64,000 nt of DNA from contig JANSLP010000104.1 in assembly GCA_029298735.1 (NCBI GenBank), forward strand, positions 1 to 64,000. The letters are read 5' to 3'. The notes below the pieces were generated by a model. The model was not told where the DNA came from. It did no database searches and worked only from the letters and a program-made list of their open reading frames with translations. Each line of letters begins with the position of its first letter. Positions within the stretch are counted from its first letter, which is position 1. Below are positions 11,065 through 23,444 of the stretch, piece by piece. The translations under genes and the position numbers were made by a program. Source of the stretch: Ophiostoma sp. CBS 140.51. Lineage: Eukaryota > Ascomycota > Sordariomycetes > Ophiostomatales > Ophiostomataceae.

Positions 11065-12367
11065 GGTGAGTGTTTGGATGGGGTTGTGAGTTTGAGTGAG
11101 TGAGATGAAAGACGAAAATGTGAGCTACAGATTTGGGATGAGAGGATGAGATGTATTTAAATGGCCGTTGTTATGGAGCTTTGGCAGCTTTGATGGCTGT
11201 TGTGGATCGGCAATTGGATGTCGCCACTAGTACTCGCAAGTATCGAATGACGGAAAGACTGGAAGTCGGGAGATGCTAGTGACAAAACTGTCTACCCCAC
11301 GGGAAAGAAGAAAAAAGGGCTGGGGAGAAAGTGCGTTCCTGATTTTGAACAAGAAGAAAAAACGAGGGGAAGGAAGCCTCGCTGCAACCCTTTTGTACAC
11401 AACATGATGCTCACAGATCAAGGAAAGAACGCCTCGCGTTTTCTTACCCTCCTTCCGCATTTTGATGTCCGACGTCGGTCTAGAACACAGCACGAGGGGC
11501 GGGGGAAGGAGCGAACGGCAGCCCATTCTTCTCCCGTCAAACATAATAAAAGGCAGTAACCCAAGTTCTTGGCATCGAAGCTCTACTTCTGTCCTATCAT
11601 CGTTGCCGTGCATTACATTTCAACAACGTCGTCACTTTGTTCACGCTCTCATTGCTCGTCAAAAGACGCCCGTCCTGGCCGGTCGGAGCTTATCTATTCA
11701 AACTCATGTCCCTCCTACGATTTACCTAGACTGCGGCTGAACCTGCATTTGAAATGGTAAAGAAAGAGAGGAAAGATAGAAGTCAGAAAAAGACGAAGAA
11801 AACCCCATCATTATCGTCTACTTTGTAGTGCTGTGGGGGGAAGAGTAGAGCCGCTGTCCTAACATGGCCGAATCGGGCAACTCCAGCCGTGCTGAGCAAA
11901 CTGAACACTGGGACGCTCCGGCAGGCGTCGAGCTAAAACAGCGGAGTCCCTTCGGTTCGGAGGTTTTCTTCACACGTATCTTTTCGTATATCCCATCAGT
12001 CTTTAGAGGCATGTCACAGTTTGTGGTCTTATGCTATTGTATCATTTCTATCGTAAAAGTATCATGGGATGGGATGCGCCCCAACCCTCTACTTCTGGCC
12101 TCCTGCACTCGGTTTCTCTCCCATTCGAGATTGGAGAAATCGAGGCACTTCATCGTGTGTCCTGTCTAATCTTCTCCCGTCCCCTTTCCTCTCGCTAATC
12201 CTTATGTGAAAACGAAGCTATGTAACCTATCGCCCCATGAAATAATATGCAAATGCAAAAATGCCCCTCCAAGTAAACGCCACGAAAATAAAGATGAGAG
12301 GGAGGACAACAAAAAGAAGCGGACGCGAGAGACTGGTGCGTGAAGACAACCGGCTCTCGCTTGCCCT
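11065..12367. other. 1.3 kb intergenic region
   Basis: Promoter of the nitrilase gene (-) and 3' flank of AHA1 (-). The largest frames (about 100-128 codons) have no recognisable domains and no good start context. I see nothing else to support. Confidence 0.45.
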
Positions 12368-13351
12368 TCACAAGATCGTGCCGAAGCCAAAGGTCAGCTT
12401 GATGCTGCGTACATAGTATTCGCTCCAGTTGCGCTTCGTGACCTCCTCCTGGCCCACGGGCACACCGCTCCACTCCACACGCATCACCGTGACGCTGTCC
12501 ACATCGTTCTGGTCAAAGTCGATGCGCAGCGTCGAGTAGTGGCCCGCGGGCCACTGCTTCAGGCGCCAGCTCTGCACGATGTGCGTGGGCTCCTTGAGCT
12601 CCTTGTAGGCACCGGACACGTTGCCGTCAAACAGCTCAAACTTGCCGCCGACCTTGGCGCCCTCAAACAGCTTGGGCTGCGCGCGCGTGAACGCGGCAAT
12701 GCGCTGCGGGTCCGTGAAAGTCTGGTACAGCTGCTCGGCCGTGGTGCGGAACTCTTCCTGGTCGGTGACCGTGGTGGTGTTGACGGTGTGGCCGCCAGTC
12801 GTCTGAGAAGTAGTGGCCGACGAGGCGTCCTTGGCCGCAGCACCGGTGGGCGGGTGGTACTTGGGGGTGGTGAAACCGCTGGACGGGTTCGAGCCGGGTG
12901 CATGCTGAATGTCCTTGCCGTGCTCAGCGACCAGCGCACCCGCCAGCTTGATCAGCGTCTTGCGCAGCTGGGGCACGAGCTGGCTGCGCACGAGATCCTT
13001 GACGGGCTGCTTGCCCTTGCTGTCCGAGTAAATGTCAATCTCAAACACAAACTCGTCCTCCTCGGTGTCGTGGGCGACCTCGGGGATCGTGATGGAGCCG
13101 CTGACGTCGTCCTCGCCGGGTGCGGCGCCCGTGTATTCCAACACGAGCTTGACGTCGTAAATGGTAATGACCTTGCCCTTGCGCTGGCTGACGTCGACGT
13201 CGCCCTCGGAGCTAATGACCTTGGAGATGCGGGCGTTGACGTCGCCCTGCTCGGCGCTCAGCTTGGTGAGGTTGTCCTCGAACCACTGCTTGGCCCAGGG
13301 CGCAGCATCCTTGTTGACCCAGTGCCAGTTGTTGGGGTTGTGAAGAACCAT
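12368..13351 (-). CDS. AHA1: Aha1, activator of Hsp90 ATPase
   Basis: Single exon, 327 residues. The N-terminal domain (about 10-150) opens with NPNNWHWVNKDAAPWAKQWF, a hallmark of Aha1 that contacts the Hsp90 middle domain. A Ser/Thr/Gly-rich linker near 165-200 leads to the C-terminal AHSA1 (START-like) domain with TAEQLYQTFTDPQRIAAFTR and a terminal IKLTFGFG. Aha1 binds Hsp90 in the cytosol and accelerates its otherwise slow ATPase, promoting the closed state. Length and two-domain layout match yeast and human Aha1. The start chosen is the only ATG before the NPNNWHW motif. A heat-shock-element-like site lies about 345 bases upstream. Confidence 0.95.
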   Translation of the reverse strand: MVLHNPNNWHWVNKDAAPWAKQWFEDNLTKLSAEQGDVNARISKVISSEGDVDVSQRKGKVITIYDVKLVLEYTGAAPGEDDVSGSITIPEVAHDTEEDEFVFEIDIYSDSKGKQPVKDLVRSQLVPQLRKTLIKLAGALVAEHGKDIQHAPGSNPSSGFTTPKYHPPTGAAAKDASSATTSQTTGGHTVNTTTVTDQEEFRTTAEQLYQTFTDPQRIAAFTRAQPKLFEGAKVGGKFELFDGNVSGAYKELKEPTHIVQSWRLKQWPAGHYSTLRIDFDQNDVDSVTVMRVEWSGVPVGQEEVTKRNWSEYYVRSIKLTFGFGTIL

Positions 13352-13697
13352 TGTGGCGGTGGTAGGTGGTAGAAGGGGTATCAAAATGAAGGTGTTAAGT
13401 ATAATATCTATTCGTGACGGCTGTTAGCTTGAGGTCAAGACAATTGGCGTGCACGCACGAATCAAGCGAAGCGAGGACAGAAAGAAAAGTAAAGAGAGCA
13501 ATCGGGTCAGAAATGGCCTGGTGGACCACAGCAAAAGTTTGTCATCAAAGGAAGGGAGTACAAGTCGCCCTATGACTGGTGCCAGCTGATATTTTCATCA
13601 TATGGGATTGCTCTCGGGATGGTGTATTTGTATTTCGGGGACCAAAGGTGGAGGTCGGAAATCGAAAGCAGGATGGAGGTGGGATGCAGGTGGGATG

Positions 13698-13710
13698 GAA
13701 GCTTCTGGGA
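13698..13710. promoter_or_regulatory. Heat-shock-element-like site upstream of AHA1
   Basis: GAAgcTTCtgGGA gives three alternating 5-base units (GAA, TTC and an imperfect third unit GGA) with correct spacing, about 345 bases before the AHA1 start. This fits the Hsf1 consensus nGAAnnTTCnnGAAn with one mismatch. AHA1 is a known heat-shock-induced gene in yeast; use of this site here is inferred. Confidence 0.5.
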
Positions 13711-14957
13711 GCTCTGCAAGCTCCGGCTGGATGGAGGGGGGGGAACCAGATAGATGGAAGGGGAGCCAACTCACAAATTTGGTGGTGTTTTTTTGAGCCT
13801 CAAAAAAAGTTGGGATCAAAAAAGGATCGAAGAGAAAAGTCGTTTAAGGAATGGGACGATGACAGGACAATGGATGCGTCAAAACGACGAGGCAGAGACC
13901 AAGTGGTGGGTGGAGCAAAGAAAACATGCCTGGGGAGAAGAAGGGGAGGAAGAGAGAAAAGAGAGAAAGGAAAGGAGAAAAGGAGGGGATTGGAGAAGAA
14001 TTGGTGTGGTGAGTGAAGAGAGAAGAGAAATTGAGCGAGAGGGAGAGAAAGGAGAAAGGACAGAAGGGACAGAAATGCATGGAACGTCTACGAAAAGTTT
14101 CCATAGTCTGCTTTTTTACAGCGGGGACTGGCGCAATTTTCGTCTCTGTTCTAGCGGGAATTGGCACCAGATTGGGTGCTTTTGTGTGGTGGCAGAATTT
14201 CGGTGCGAGAGACCCCATATTTGGTCATATACACCGCCTTCCTCTTTAGTGTTGCACCTGTTTTTCAGCTGGGCAAGAGCTACCGGAGCTGGCCGTGAGC
14301 TTGGTGAGCTCGAGGAAGGTGTGGTCAACCTCAACGCGCAACGGATGAACGAGATATGAAAATGACTGTTGTGAAGATAGAGAGAGGCTTCGAGATGCAG
14401 CCCAGAAATGACGCGTTTTCCCACCTTGAGGCCGCCGAGAAAGGCGCCAATTGACCGGCGGAAGACGCGTCGAGGCTGTCGTAGGACGCGGAGCTCTGTC
14501 TGAGGAGCGATTGATGATACCCAGTGACTTTGGATGGATGTTATGTCGAGGAGACGATACCATGGTATATCAAAGCGGTTGTCCTTGTGTATCACGAGTG
14601 TACATGGTGACACCTGCCGGCCATCGAAGCGCCTGTAAACAGAGACGCGAGGTGAGCTTGGTGAGAGATGGCATTTTCGGAGCTCAAACAAGTCTTGTTC
14701 AATTCAATGAAGCTTTCCACAGCATTTTTCTCTAAAGTTTCGTCGATATACAGATGTTCTATTTCGAGAAGCATCGGGGAATATGCTCTCCACTTCCGGG
14801 GACGGTATGGATGCGCTTCCGAGGACGAGCACTTCGAGCGATGGGCACTCGAGTAGCAGCTCGCAAAGGTTCGTTCCACGGCCGCGATCGGGAAGCCAAA
14901 AATAAAGATCAGACGCAAATCGAAAACAACGGAGATTGCCTTTGTACGAGGCCCTTT

Positions 14958-15026
14958 GGCGGCCATCACGGCGGCCAGGCCAACTTGGCGGCCCATTGAA
15001 GGCCCATTGGTGGCCGATATGGTGGC
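14958..15026 (+). repeat. Cluster of GGYGGCC words
   Basis: GGCGGCC or GGTGGCC occurs five times within about 70 bases, interspersed with CCCATTG and GGCC words, in otherwise unremarkable intergenic DNA. The copies are irregularly spaced. It could be a degenerate minisatellite or a cluster of GC-box-like sites. Confidence 0.5.
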
Positions 15027-17879
15027 CGTTTGAGAGGCCTTCTACGGACTGTGCCGCCTCGCGCGTAAATGTCTGGCCTCAAAAGTGGTCTCGCATTATG
15101 ACGCTGCTGCTATTTCGAGGCTGTCCTCTACTCTGCACTCCGTACTCAAGGCTGTATGAACTGTATGGACGGCTCTTGCCAATATATGGCGGTAATATGG
15201 GCAAATTAGGCTGCCCGACCCGTGCTCAGAAAAGAGAAAGAAGGCTCGTCGAGACGAGTATTAAAGCTCCCGAGACCATCAATATGAATGTGTACCTTTT
15301 GCTTCGTTTTGTTTCGTCCCATTTTGTGTATTTTGCCCGAATTGTGCTCGTTTTCATGGTGCTGTTCGTCAATAGTTGACGAATGCTCTAAAGAAAGACG
15401 GCCGTTTCCAGGAAGAGATGCCACCCCCAAATCTGGGGACGGCTCAGAGAGTAAACAATGAATCAGAGGACAAAGAAAATAGTACACGGGCGGTTATGTC
15501 CCTATTTATATAATTTATGTTTGGAAGAGGAACGCTCCGGGCAAGCCACACGCTCATGAGTCGCTTTGAAGAAGCCGTTTCTGTCAAAAAATGAGTAGAC
15601 ATGTAGAATAAAAAGAAACGAAACCCCCCAAAAAATAAGAAAATATTTTACATAGTTCACTTATTATTATTTTCAGTTTAATTTTTCAGAAACAAAATGC
15701 AGAATAAAATGCTGGTAATAAACTCAAAAGAAGAGATAACCAATTCACGAGTAAAAATTTCAACGTCTAATATTGCTCTTTGCCCATCCTCAATACCGTG
15801 CCCTCACCGCCGGGATGGAAGCCGAGCTGACGATTGAGGGGACACGACATTGTCGCCTTCATTCTTTCCATTTTTGTCTCTCATATCCCCTCACAAGGCA
15901 CGGCCCAACCAGGAAAACACCAAGAATATCATCCCTGAGCCGTTGTGACGTCCCAAAACGTGACTTTCTCCGGCGGCCGTTGTCCAATCTGAATGCCAGA
16001 AAAGTTGATTGGGTTTTCGCCTTGCTTGTCCATCGACCACTCATATGCCGTTGTTCACGTTCTCAAGCTCTCTCGGAATACCGCCAGCTCTTGGGTCTTG
16101 AAGATGCAGGGCCAGTCCACTCAATCACCTCAATCACTCGCCTCCACTCGGGGCCTGGCACGAGGATGCTATTATTATCTTTCTGCGCTCGCCTGTCACC
16201 AACAGGATCCATTCTCGATGTCCCCGCGTTTTTGGGGGTATCTTGCAAGCCTGAGTTTATGTATCGTCTTTTCTACGGAGCAATCGTAGTTCTTTTTCGT
16301 GATCAAGGAGTATCAATTTTAGTTATTGACCTTCTTTTGATTTCCAGCCTCCAACCCCCAGGGCCGAGCTCCGACTCAACCCTGCCATCACACCGATGCC
16401 GCCATATGGTCGCATTGTCGTATTAATGCCTCTCAGAGAGAGTGCACATAAATAACACACTTCTTCCGTTCAAAAAGACCTGCAAAAAATCAAACAAACT
16501 GGGCCTAGCACCCAAGATCCTTTACCACAATATTCCAGCTAATGCACGACGAGTGTTGATGTGATTAAGTCGAACAAGATTGAGTGCAAAAGACAATGCT
16601 CCGTTCTTGAACACGTCCACACGTCTTTGCGTCCTCACAAACAGCCGTGAGCAATCACATCGCCTGCAGCGTGCATGGCTGGTTAAGCGCCGGGCAGGCA
16701 TCGACCCCACCCCGCCGTCACCCACCCCCTACCGCTTCCAGCAGTAGCCTGCCCGCACCGCCAGCCAATCGCACGGCGTCCCGCCCACTCTTTTCTCTGC
16801 TCTTCACTTTTTGACTGCCTTTTTGCTGTAATTTTGCAGGCAATTGCAGAACGTTGTCTGCATCGTCGCCCGTTACGTGAACCAAGAATAGATTGCTGGC
16901 TCTCTGGTCCCCTTTGGTCCCGCCAATCAGGTGCTGGCTTGGCGGTAGTTGGGACCCGCCTTTCTGTCAGTGGTCTTTCAGTTCCTCTTTAGCTCAATCC
17001 TTGTTCTCGTTCTTTCGTTTCGTTCTTTCTGGCCTTCCCTCCTCGTTAACTCCCTCCACCAATATTGAGTGAGCATTATTTACAAAGTGATCATGGGCTG
17101 GCTGGACCACCATGGGCATGTGGGACGCAACCCCCCTTTGCTTCCTTGCCTGGGATTACAGACAATGCACGCCCGGCTGTCATCACACGGCAAAGGAGAA
17201 CAGAAAATGGCTTTAAGAGAAGATAGCTTCGTGAGCACAGATGCGGGAAAAAAACAGAACGAGGCAGGTCAATCGGCCAGCTGTGATTGTGCAGTGCAGT
17301 GTTGCACCACAGCTCAAGCTAGGCAAGGGGTTGGGGGAGTCAAAAGAAAAGGAAAATAGGGAAATACGTCTTCATCCCGTCAGTTGCCGAACACAGCAAG
17401 GCATTTGAGATGAGAGAGATTGAGTGTACGGGAGCACGCCGTGGACCAAACAATGCAGTATGAGGAAGCATGAACGGGGTTTGAGTGCACAGATAAAGAT
17501 GAAAGTGCTGACAAGCAGTGGTCCAAAAGAGTAAAAGAGGCTGGGAAACTGAACCCGGAAAACCAGACAGAAGAGAGCAGATGTGCATCCCGCGCGAGGT
17601 CCAAGCAGAGATCCCCAGGGTACCCAGCGAGACAGTAAGAGCTCACTGGTGAGCCTGAAGATGGTATCGAATGAGAGCAAAGTGTTTACGGCGCAGAAAA
17701 GGACGAACAGGCAAAAAAAGATGAGATGTATCTGTAGATAGACCCAACCTCAGTAACACAGCTGCTTCGTTCCAACATGCGTCTGCCTGATCGTGAGCCG
17801 GCCGTTGTCGATAGAATATTGACAGTCTTCGAAACAGATCCATGTCTGTGGCCTTGCCATTTTCTTTATTCTTTTAAAA

Positions 17880-19108
17880 AAATAATTTACTCCCATCGCA
17901 CCTGCCCATCTTGCCTACCTATCGCGCCTGCCTTGCCGGCCTCGTTCGTTCCTTCCCTCGACCACCGCCCCCCCGTCCCCACCTTCCTCGACAGAGTCCC
18001 AACAGCATCGACAAGGGGTGGGCTGTCGACCACTATCGGGGCCGCGATTCATCCCCCCTTCTCTCGTTCTCTTCCTCTCCTACTTTCTCAAATTTCTCAA
18101 CTCACATCGTCTGTCGTCTCTTCCTCCATCTTGTCCACTCTATTTCTCGAACCCACACCCCCAACCTTACCTTTGCTGCATACTTCACACTCTGTAGGAA
18201 CCTTGCAGCGGGAACAACCAGCGGGCAGCCGTGTCTGTTGAACTGCCCCCCCTCCTTTTGTCCCTTTATTTTCCATTATTTTCCTTTTCCGACTTGCATT
18301 CTCATTTTATTTGGTTCCCTCTTTTCTTACTTCCTTACCTCTCTACCAACCCTGACCGCTGTCGACTTGTGCCGCGGGATAGAGTGACGGAATCGAGCAC
18401 ATACAGTGATCCATCGGGCCTGTCTTGTTCGACCTGTGCTGTGCCCGTTTCTTGTCTTCTTTGTCCCTTCTTGTCGATTGCGTCTGTGGGGTCTTCAATT
18501 TGGGCCAGGCCTGCGAAAGAGTCGTTTTCCTCTTTACACCCCGTTCCCTTTTTCTCTCACATCCGTTGTCTTTTTCATACGCTCTTCCAAAACCACGCTC
18601 TGCACCCTCTCTGCTCTTGGGCTTTGGACTTTGCTGTCTGCCTGTCGTGTCTGCGTTTTGCGTTTGTTTTTTTGCCGGCCCCGTCTTTTTGTTTTCTTTT
18701 TTTGTTTTCTCCTCTTCCTCCTTGTCTCGCCTGGCCTTGTCTCGTCTTGTGTTTCTTGTACGAGGGCCGAACGCGAAACGGCTAGACAAATAATCTACGA
18801 CTGTCGCGACCTGACCGACTTAACCGACCTCCTCTGATCTCGCCTTTTTCTTTACTTTCATGACTATTTACGATCTTGTTTGACGACTTCACGTCTTCAT
18901 CTTACGTCTCCCCTACCTCTTATATCCTCAACTGAACTTCTACCTCCCCCGTCTCTCTGCATGGCCCGGTGATCGTCTCCCTCCCCTCGCGGAACCCAAG
19001 CCGGCGGGTGCACTGCCTCGATTTCCTTGAACTCGACCTGTGCCATTCTCGACCCCAATCCTTTCTCTCACAGCCTCACCCGAGACTCTTTAGTCTCTCG
19101 TCTTCACA
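17880..19108 (+). promoter_or_regulatory. CT-rich leader of the 1421-residue protein gene
   Basis: More than 1.2 kb of pyrimidine-rich sequence on the coding strand precedes the ATG at 19109. Pyrimidine-rich tracts mark core promoters and 5' untranslated regions in filamentous fungi. The length suggests a long leader with several upstream ATGs, possibly with a leader intron; the start of transcription is not visible. Confidence 0.4.
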
Positions 19109-22100
19109 ATGAACGGCAGCCGCGACCCGACATCGCGCCTGCGGGCCAACCTCAACCCACTACGCACCACGGCCCTCGGCGGCGGCTTCCACGGAGCCAA
19201 CGTCACACCGCTGTCGGCCATCTCCATGGCTCAGACACAGACACCTGCCAGTGCCATACAGCCGTACAATCCGCAGCAATGGGCGCCGTCACCGGCTCCG
19301 GAGCGGCACCACTACCAAGATCCACAACGTGAGTCGAGATGCCAGAAGTAAATAAACCTTTGGGAAAGCTGATCGACTAACATGGGCCCTCACATTAGAA
19401 TCACCTCCGCCACCACCACCGTACTCACCTCCACGGAGTCAACGGCCGTCAAGTATGGTCTTTGAGACCTCGCCCGCCAACATCTCGGCTGCTCGGGCGC
19501 CACTGCCGTCCACACCAAACAACCACCACTTACAACAGAGCCACCAGCGTCCATCACCAGAGCCCACGGCGAGTCAAACTTCGTTTGCGCCGCCGCCAGG
19601 AACACGCGGTGCTTCTCGTGAACGGCGGTTTGGCCTTCCGTCGTTTGGTCGCCGCCGCGAGTCGTCTGAACAGCACCAGCAGACAATATCACCGTCAGAT
19701 CCCTACACACATGCTCACCAACCAATACCACCACCGCCAGTTTCTCGTTCACCACAACCGCCTCTTCAACACCCACAGCAGCAGCAACCACACCACCGCC
19801 CACATCCTGCTCTGCAGCCACTGCAGATTCCCGACTACCAGCAGCCGCAGCAGGCGCCCGTGGTGCCGCCTGGCTCTCGACGCGCAGCCTCCACTGGTGC
19901 CATTGCTACACCGACGTCGGCACGCTCTCGCTCGTCATCCCAAGTTAGATGGGAAACTGGCATGCCTCTACCGCCCCCACCACCAGGGCCACCACCTTCA
20001 GGTTCACGGTCTCAGAGTATGAGCCGGCCCAACCAGGGGAGTGACCCCATTGTATCTGGCCCAACACGTCGCCCACCACCAGCAGGTGTTGCTGTCCTAG
20101 GCCCTGTGCCACCAACACCGGCTGGCTGGTTCGACCGTGACCTCCAACCAGAAGGTGACAATGATATTATTCGAGACGGCGACGCCGACAACTACAACGA
20201 CAATGCCACACCCCGTCAGGTGCCTGAGTCAGTCGCAGCCGCCGCAGCCGTCCGCGAAGACCATTCGCCTAACCGCGGGTCCCTGGTCGAGAGCACATCG
20301 AGTGCTGCCAGCTCTTCTGCACGCGATTTGGCTGAGTCTGCCCCGTCGACCAACTCGACTCACAGCTCGCACTCCCCGTCCGCTACTGTCACCAACGGCA
20401 CAAACAGCAACAGTGGTAGCAGCAGCAACAACAGCAACATGATGCTGGCACGGACTGGTGCAGTGCGTGGTGGTGAAAAGACATTGCGCGAACGTCGCAA
20501 CGAGAGCCGCAACCGTGGCGCCAGCAGCGTACGGAATTCGATCGACGGGACGGTAAATGCTGGCATCGGTACCGACGGCTCGCCGGGCCATGGTCACAGT
20601 CACAGCCACAGTACATCTGGCCACGCCCGCCAACTGTCCAACATTGTCATCCCGACAGCTGGTTCCGTGGGCAGTCTTATGCGCCGCCCAACCATCAGCA
20701 AGTCTACGCCACGCAGTGGTGGTGGTGGACCCAACAGTGGTCGTGCCCTCATGAGTTTGCAACAACAACAGGCCTCACCTCGGACAGGTGACACTATCAC
20801 AGGTGCTGCAGGTGCAGCTACGCCTCCATTTTCTCCATACCCCCATTCCGCCTCCAACACTGGTCGGCCACACAATGGCAGCATCGCCAGCAGCCTTGCA
20901 AACAGCTCCAACGGCGTCCCCAAAGCTCTCCCGACACCACCATTGCGCAGCCGTGCATCGTCCTCTTCGTCCCAAACCCGCCGCCAGTCGCAGTCGCCCC
21001 CTATTCCGTCTACATCTACCAACGGTGCCACGCTCACTCGAGAGCTGGCCGTCAGCCAGACGAGCGATCAGTTCTGCCAGGGCTCCGTCGACCGGTTCCA
21101 TGCTTTTGCTCAGCGGGAAGCTGCTGCGGGCTCCGATGCCGAACGTGTACGCCTCTTTGCCGAGTTCATGGTGGCCGAGTCGCGTGTGCGGCGTGAACGG
21201 TACGCTGCGGCCATTGGTGCCATGGGTTCTGAAATTTTCGACCTGACCCGCGATTTCTTCCGCCCGATGTTGCCTGCTGTGGCTACTGCTCCCGCCCCGA
21301 CCACGACTGCAGCCAACGGCCGCCGCGAGTCTGTCACATCTCAAGGTAGTGCTGGTGTCAGTGCTGGCACCAGTGCCGTCGAGTTTACACCGCAGTCGTC
21401 GGAGCCCAGCCGCTCGCATCGTGGATCGATTGCGTCTGTATTCCGCGATGGACCTGCCTCTGCACCCCTTGTGGGTCGCGACATGGCCACCACGCCTGAC
21501 AACAACATCAACAATTCATCGGCCATTGTTGACAGCAACAGCAGCAACAGCACACCCAACAGCGCCCACCTGCCCATGTCGCCGACAGGAGCTCCTCCGA
21601 GTGGTGGATGGGCCGCTCAGGCCAACTACATGCCGAGTTTGTCCCCGATCCTCAGTATGAGCGTCAGCGAGCACCACGACGATGGCAGCTCGCGTGGTCG
21701 CACGGCTAGCCGCTGGTGGGAGTCGAGTGAGCATGGCGGTGAAGGCCGTGATGGTCGTGGCGGGCACCGTGACGACTCGGGTGACCGTTTGGCCCGCTCA
21801 AAGCGCGAGTCCAAGTACATGGGCGTGCCCAAGGAAGCTCGTGAAGCTCTGCAGTGGACCGACGACCTTCCTGAGCCGTTGAGCGGTCGCAGCATCCGAA
21901 GCCCGCAGTATGTCGATCCTGGTGTTGGCGGCAGCGGCGGGCCGATCAACTACGCCGCCTACGAAGGATCGAGCGAGTACCCGCCCGAGAAGGTGCAGCA
22001 TGCCGACTACATGGCATCACCCGACCCTGTACGCACGCCCCAGGCTATGTCGGCACATTTCCGCAACTCGTACCTGTCGTCAACTGCCTCGTCGTCCACA

Positions 22101-23444
22101 CCTGGCTTGTCCACACCGAATACGCCCAACGCTGGTACGGCTTTCCACCAAGGTGCACCCGTACCGCAGACCCCGGCCGCTTTAGACGTTTCCCGTCTCG
22201 TCACACTGCCGCCACCATATCCGCGCCACCATCCGGCTGTCAACAACAACCACCCGGACCTCAGCGAGACACGCTCATCTGTGCGTACACTTGCGAGCAT
22301 GAGCGATGTCGAAGCGGCCTACGACCAGTTCAAGCTTGCCACCGAGGCCAAACATACCGAAGACGACCGTGCGCACCAGCAGCAGACGGCCACGATGCGG
22401 GCCAACCTGCAGAACGAGATTGCCAGTGGGCGCATGAGCTATGCCGAGGCCGCAGCCATTGAAGCCGACGCTGCGGCAGCCAACGAGTCCCGCCAAAAGG
22501 AGCGGCTCAAGGCCGATTTCGACCGGTTCCAGACGACAGTCGTGCAGCCCGTCAATGAGCTACTGACGGGCCGCATTGCCCGTGCCACGCAAATCTTTGA
22601 CGAGCTGCGCAGCCGCCTGTTTGGCGAGACACGCCAGCCGAGTCCTAACCTGCCGCAGGAAGAGGGCGATGAGCAGCCTGAGCTTCTCGAAACGTTGACG
22701 TTGCTGAAATGGGTGTTTGAGGCCCGTGAGGCCCTGCACCGTGCCATTTACGACTTGTTGACCGACCGTAACAACCGGTACCGCGACATGGTCCTGGCGC
22801 CCTACCGTCGCGCCGGTGACACAGCCGCCGACAAGCTGCGTGACGCCGAGGCATTCTTTGCAGGCGATGCGGCCACACGCGCCACGGCCTTCGCAGGTGA
22901 AGCTCTACAGCGCGCCGAAGCCTTCCGGGATGTCGTCGAAGCCAATGTCGTGCGCGGTGTCGAGGTTCAGTTGTCGGCATTTTGGGACATTGCACCCCCG
23001 CTGGCGCAATTGTTGGATCAGGTCCCGCAAGACTTGACCGGTTTTATCATTCAGATCCCTGCTGCCGAGTACGAAGAGACACCCAGCTACCACGCGCACC
23101 CCTTGCAGTACCTGTTCTCGCTGCTACTGCACGCCGAGAAGAGCACACACCAGTTTATCGAGTCGCAGACCAATCTGTTTTGTCTGCTGCACGAAGTCAA
23201 GGAGGCCGCCCTGACGGCCAAAGAACGAGTGCCGCCCGCCGAGGGGGGGCGGGCCGTGGACCGCAATGCCGAGAGCGCGCGCCTCACCGACGATCTCAAG
23301 GACAAAGTGCGCGTCGTGCAGGGCCAGTGGCGGGCCGGATTGGGCGAGACGTTTGAGCTGGTCAAGGAGCGCGTGGGCGGCTGGCTGCTGGAGACGGGCG
23401 GCTGGGACGAGAGTCTTGAGGACGGTGGTGTGGGTGGAGTGTAG
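19109..23444 (+). CDS. Large, mostly disordered conserved fungal protein
   Basis: Two exons, 19109-19328 and 19399-23444, joined over a 70-nt intron (GTGAGT donor, GACTAAC branch near 19375, TAG acceptor); 1421 residues. The first 65 residues contain RLRANLNPLRTTALGGGFHG, which looks conserved rather than random. Residues about 75-620 are disordered: Pro runs, Gln/His runs, Ser/Asn runs. A compact segment near 622-690 (SDQFCQGSVDRFHAFAQREA) and a long helical C-terminal region (about 1044-1400, with ALQRAEAFRDVVEANVVRG and HPLQYLFSLLLHAEKSTHQF) appear folded. No membrane segment, signal peptide or catalytic motif is seen. I do not recognise the family beyond it resembling an uncharacterised Pezizomycotina-wide protein; the coiled-coil-like C-terminus suggests a scaffold or membrane-associated role, which is a guess. 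Confidence 0.88.

Larger units (their letters stand above)
13352..19108. other. 5.7 kb region without a recognisable gene
   Basis: The first 900 bases are purine-rich on + (pyrimidine-rich on -, about 13800-14090), which fits the promoter and leader of AHA1. About 14940-15035 has a cluster of GGCGGCC-like words and 15590-15780 is an AT-rich patch. From about 17880 to 19108 the + strand is strongly CT-rich, the look of a long fungal 5' leader for the large gene starting at 19109, with many upstream ATGs. Frames of 120-217 codons occur, but none looks like a real protein. A non-coding RNA could lie here; I cannot show one. Confidence 0.45.

Noticed and set aside
12539..13372. 277-codon frame on + opposite AHA1
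   Set aside because: Antisense shadow of a well-supported gene, rich in Leu/Val/Gly/Ala with no domain.
13844..14996. Minus-strand frames of 124-191 codons upstream of AHA1
   Set aside because: Pyrimidine-rich promoter composition, overlapping frames and no recognisable protein content.
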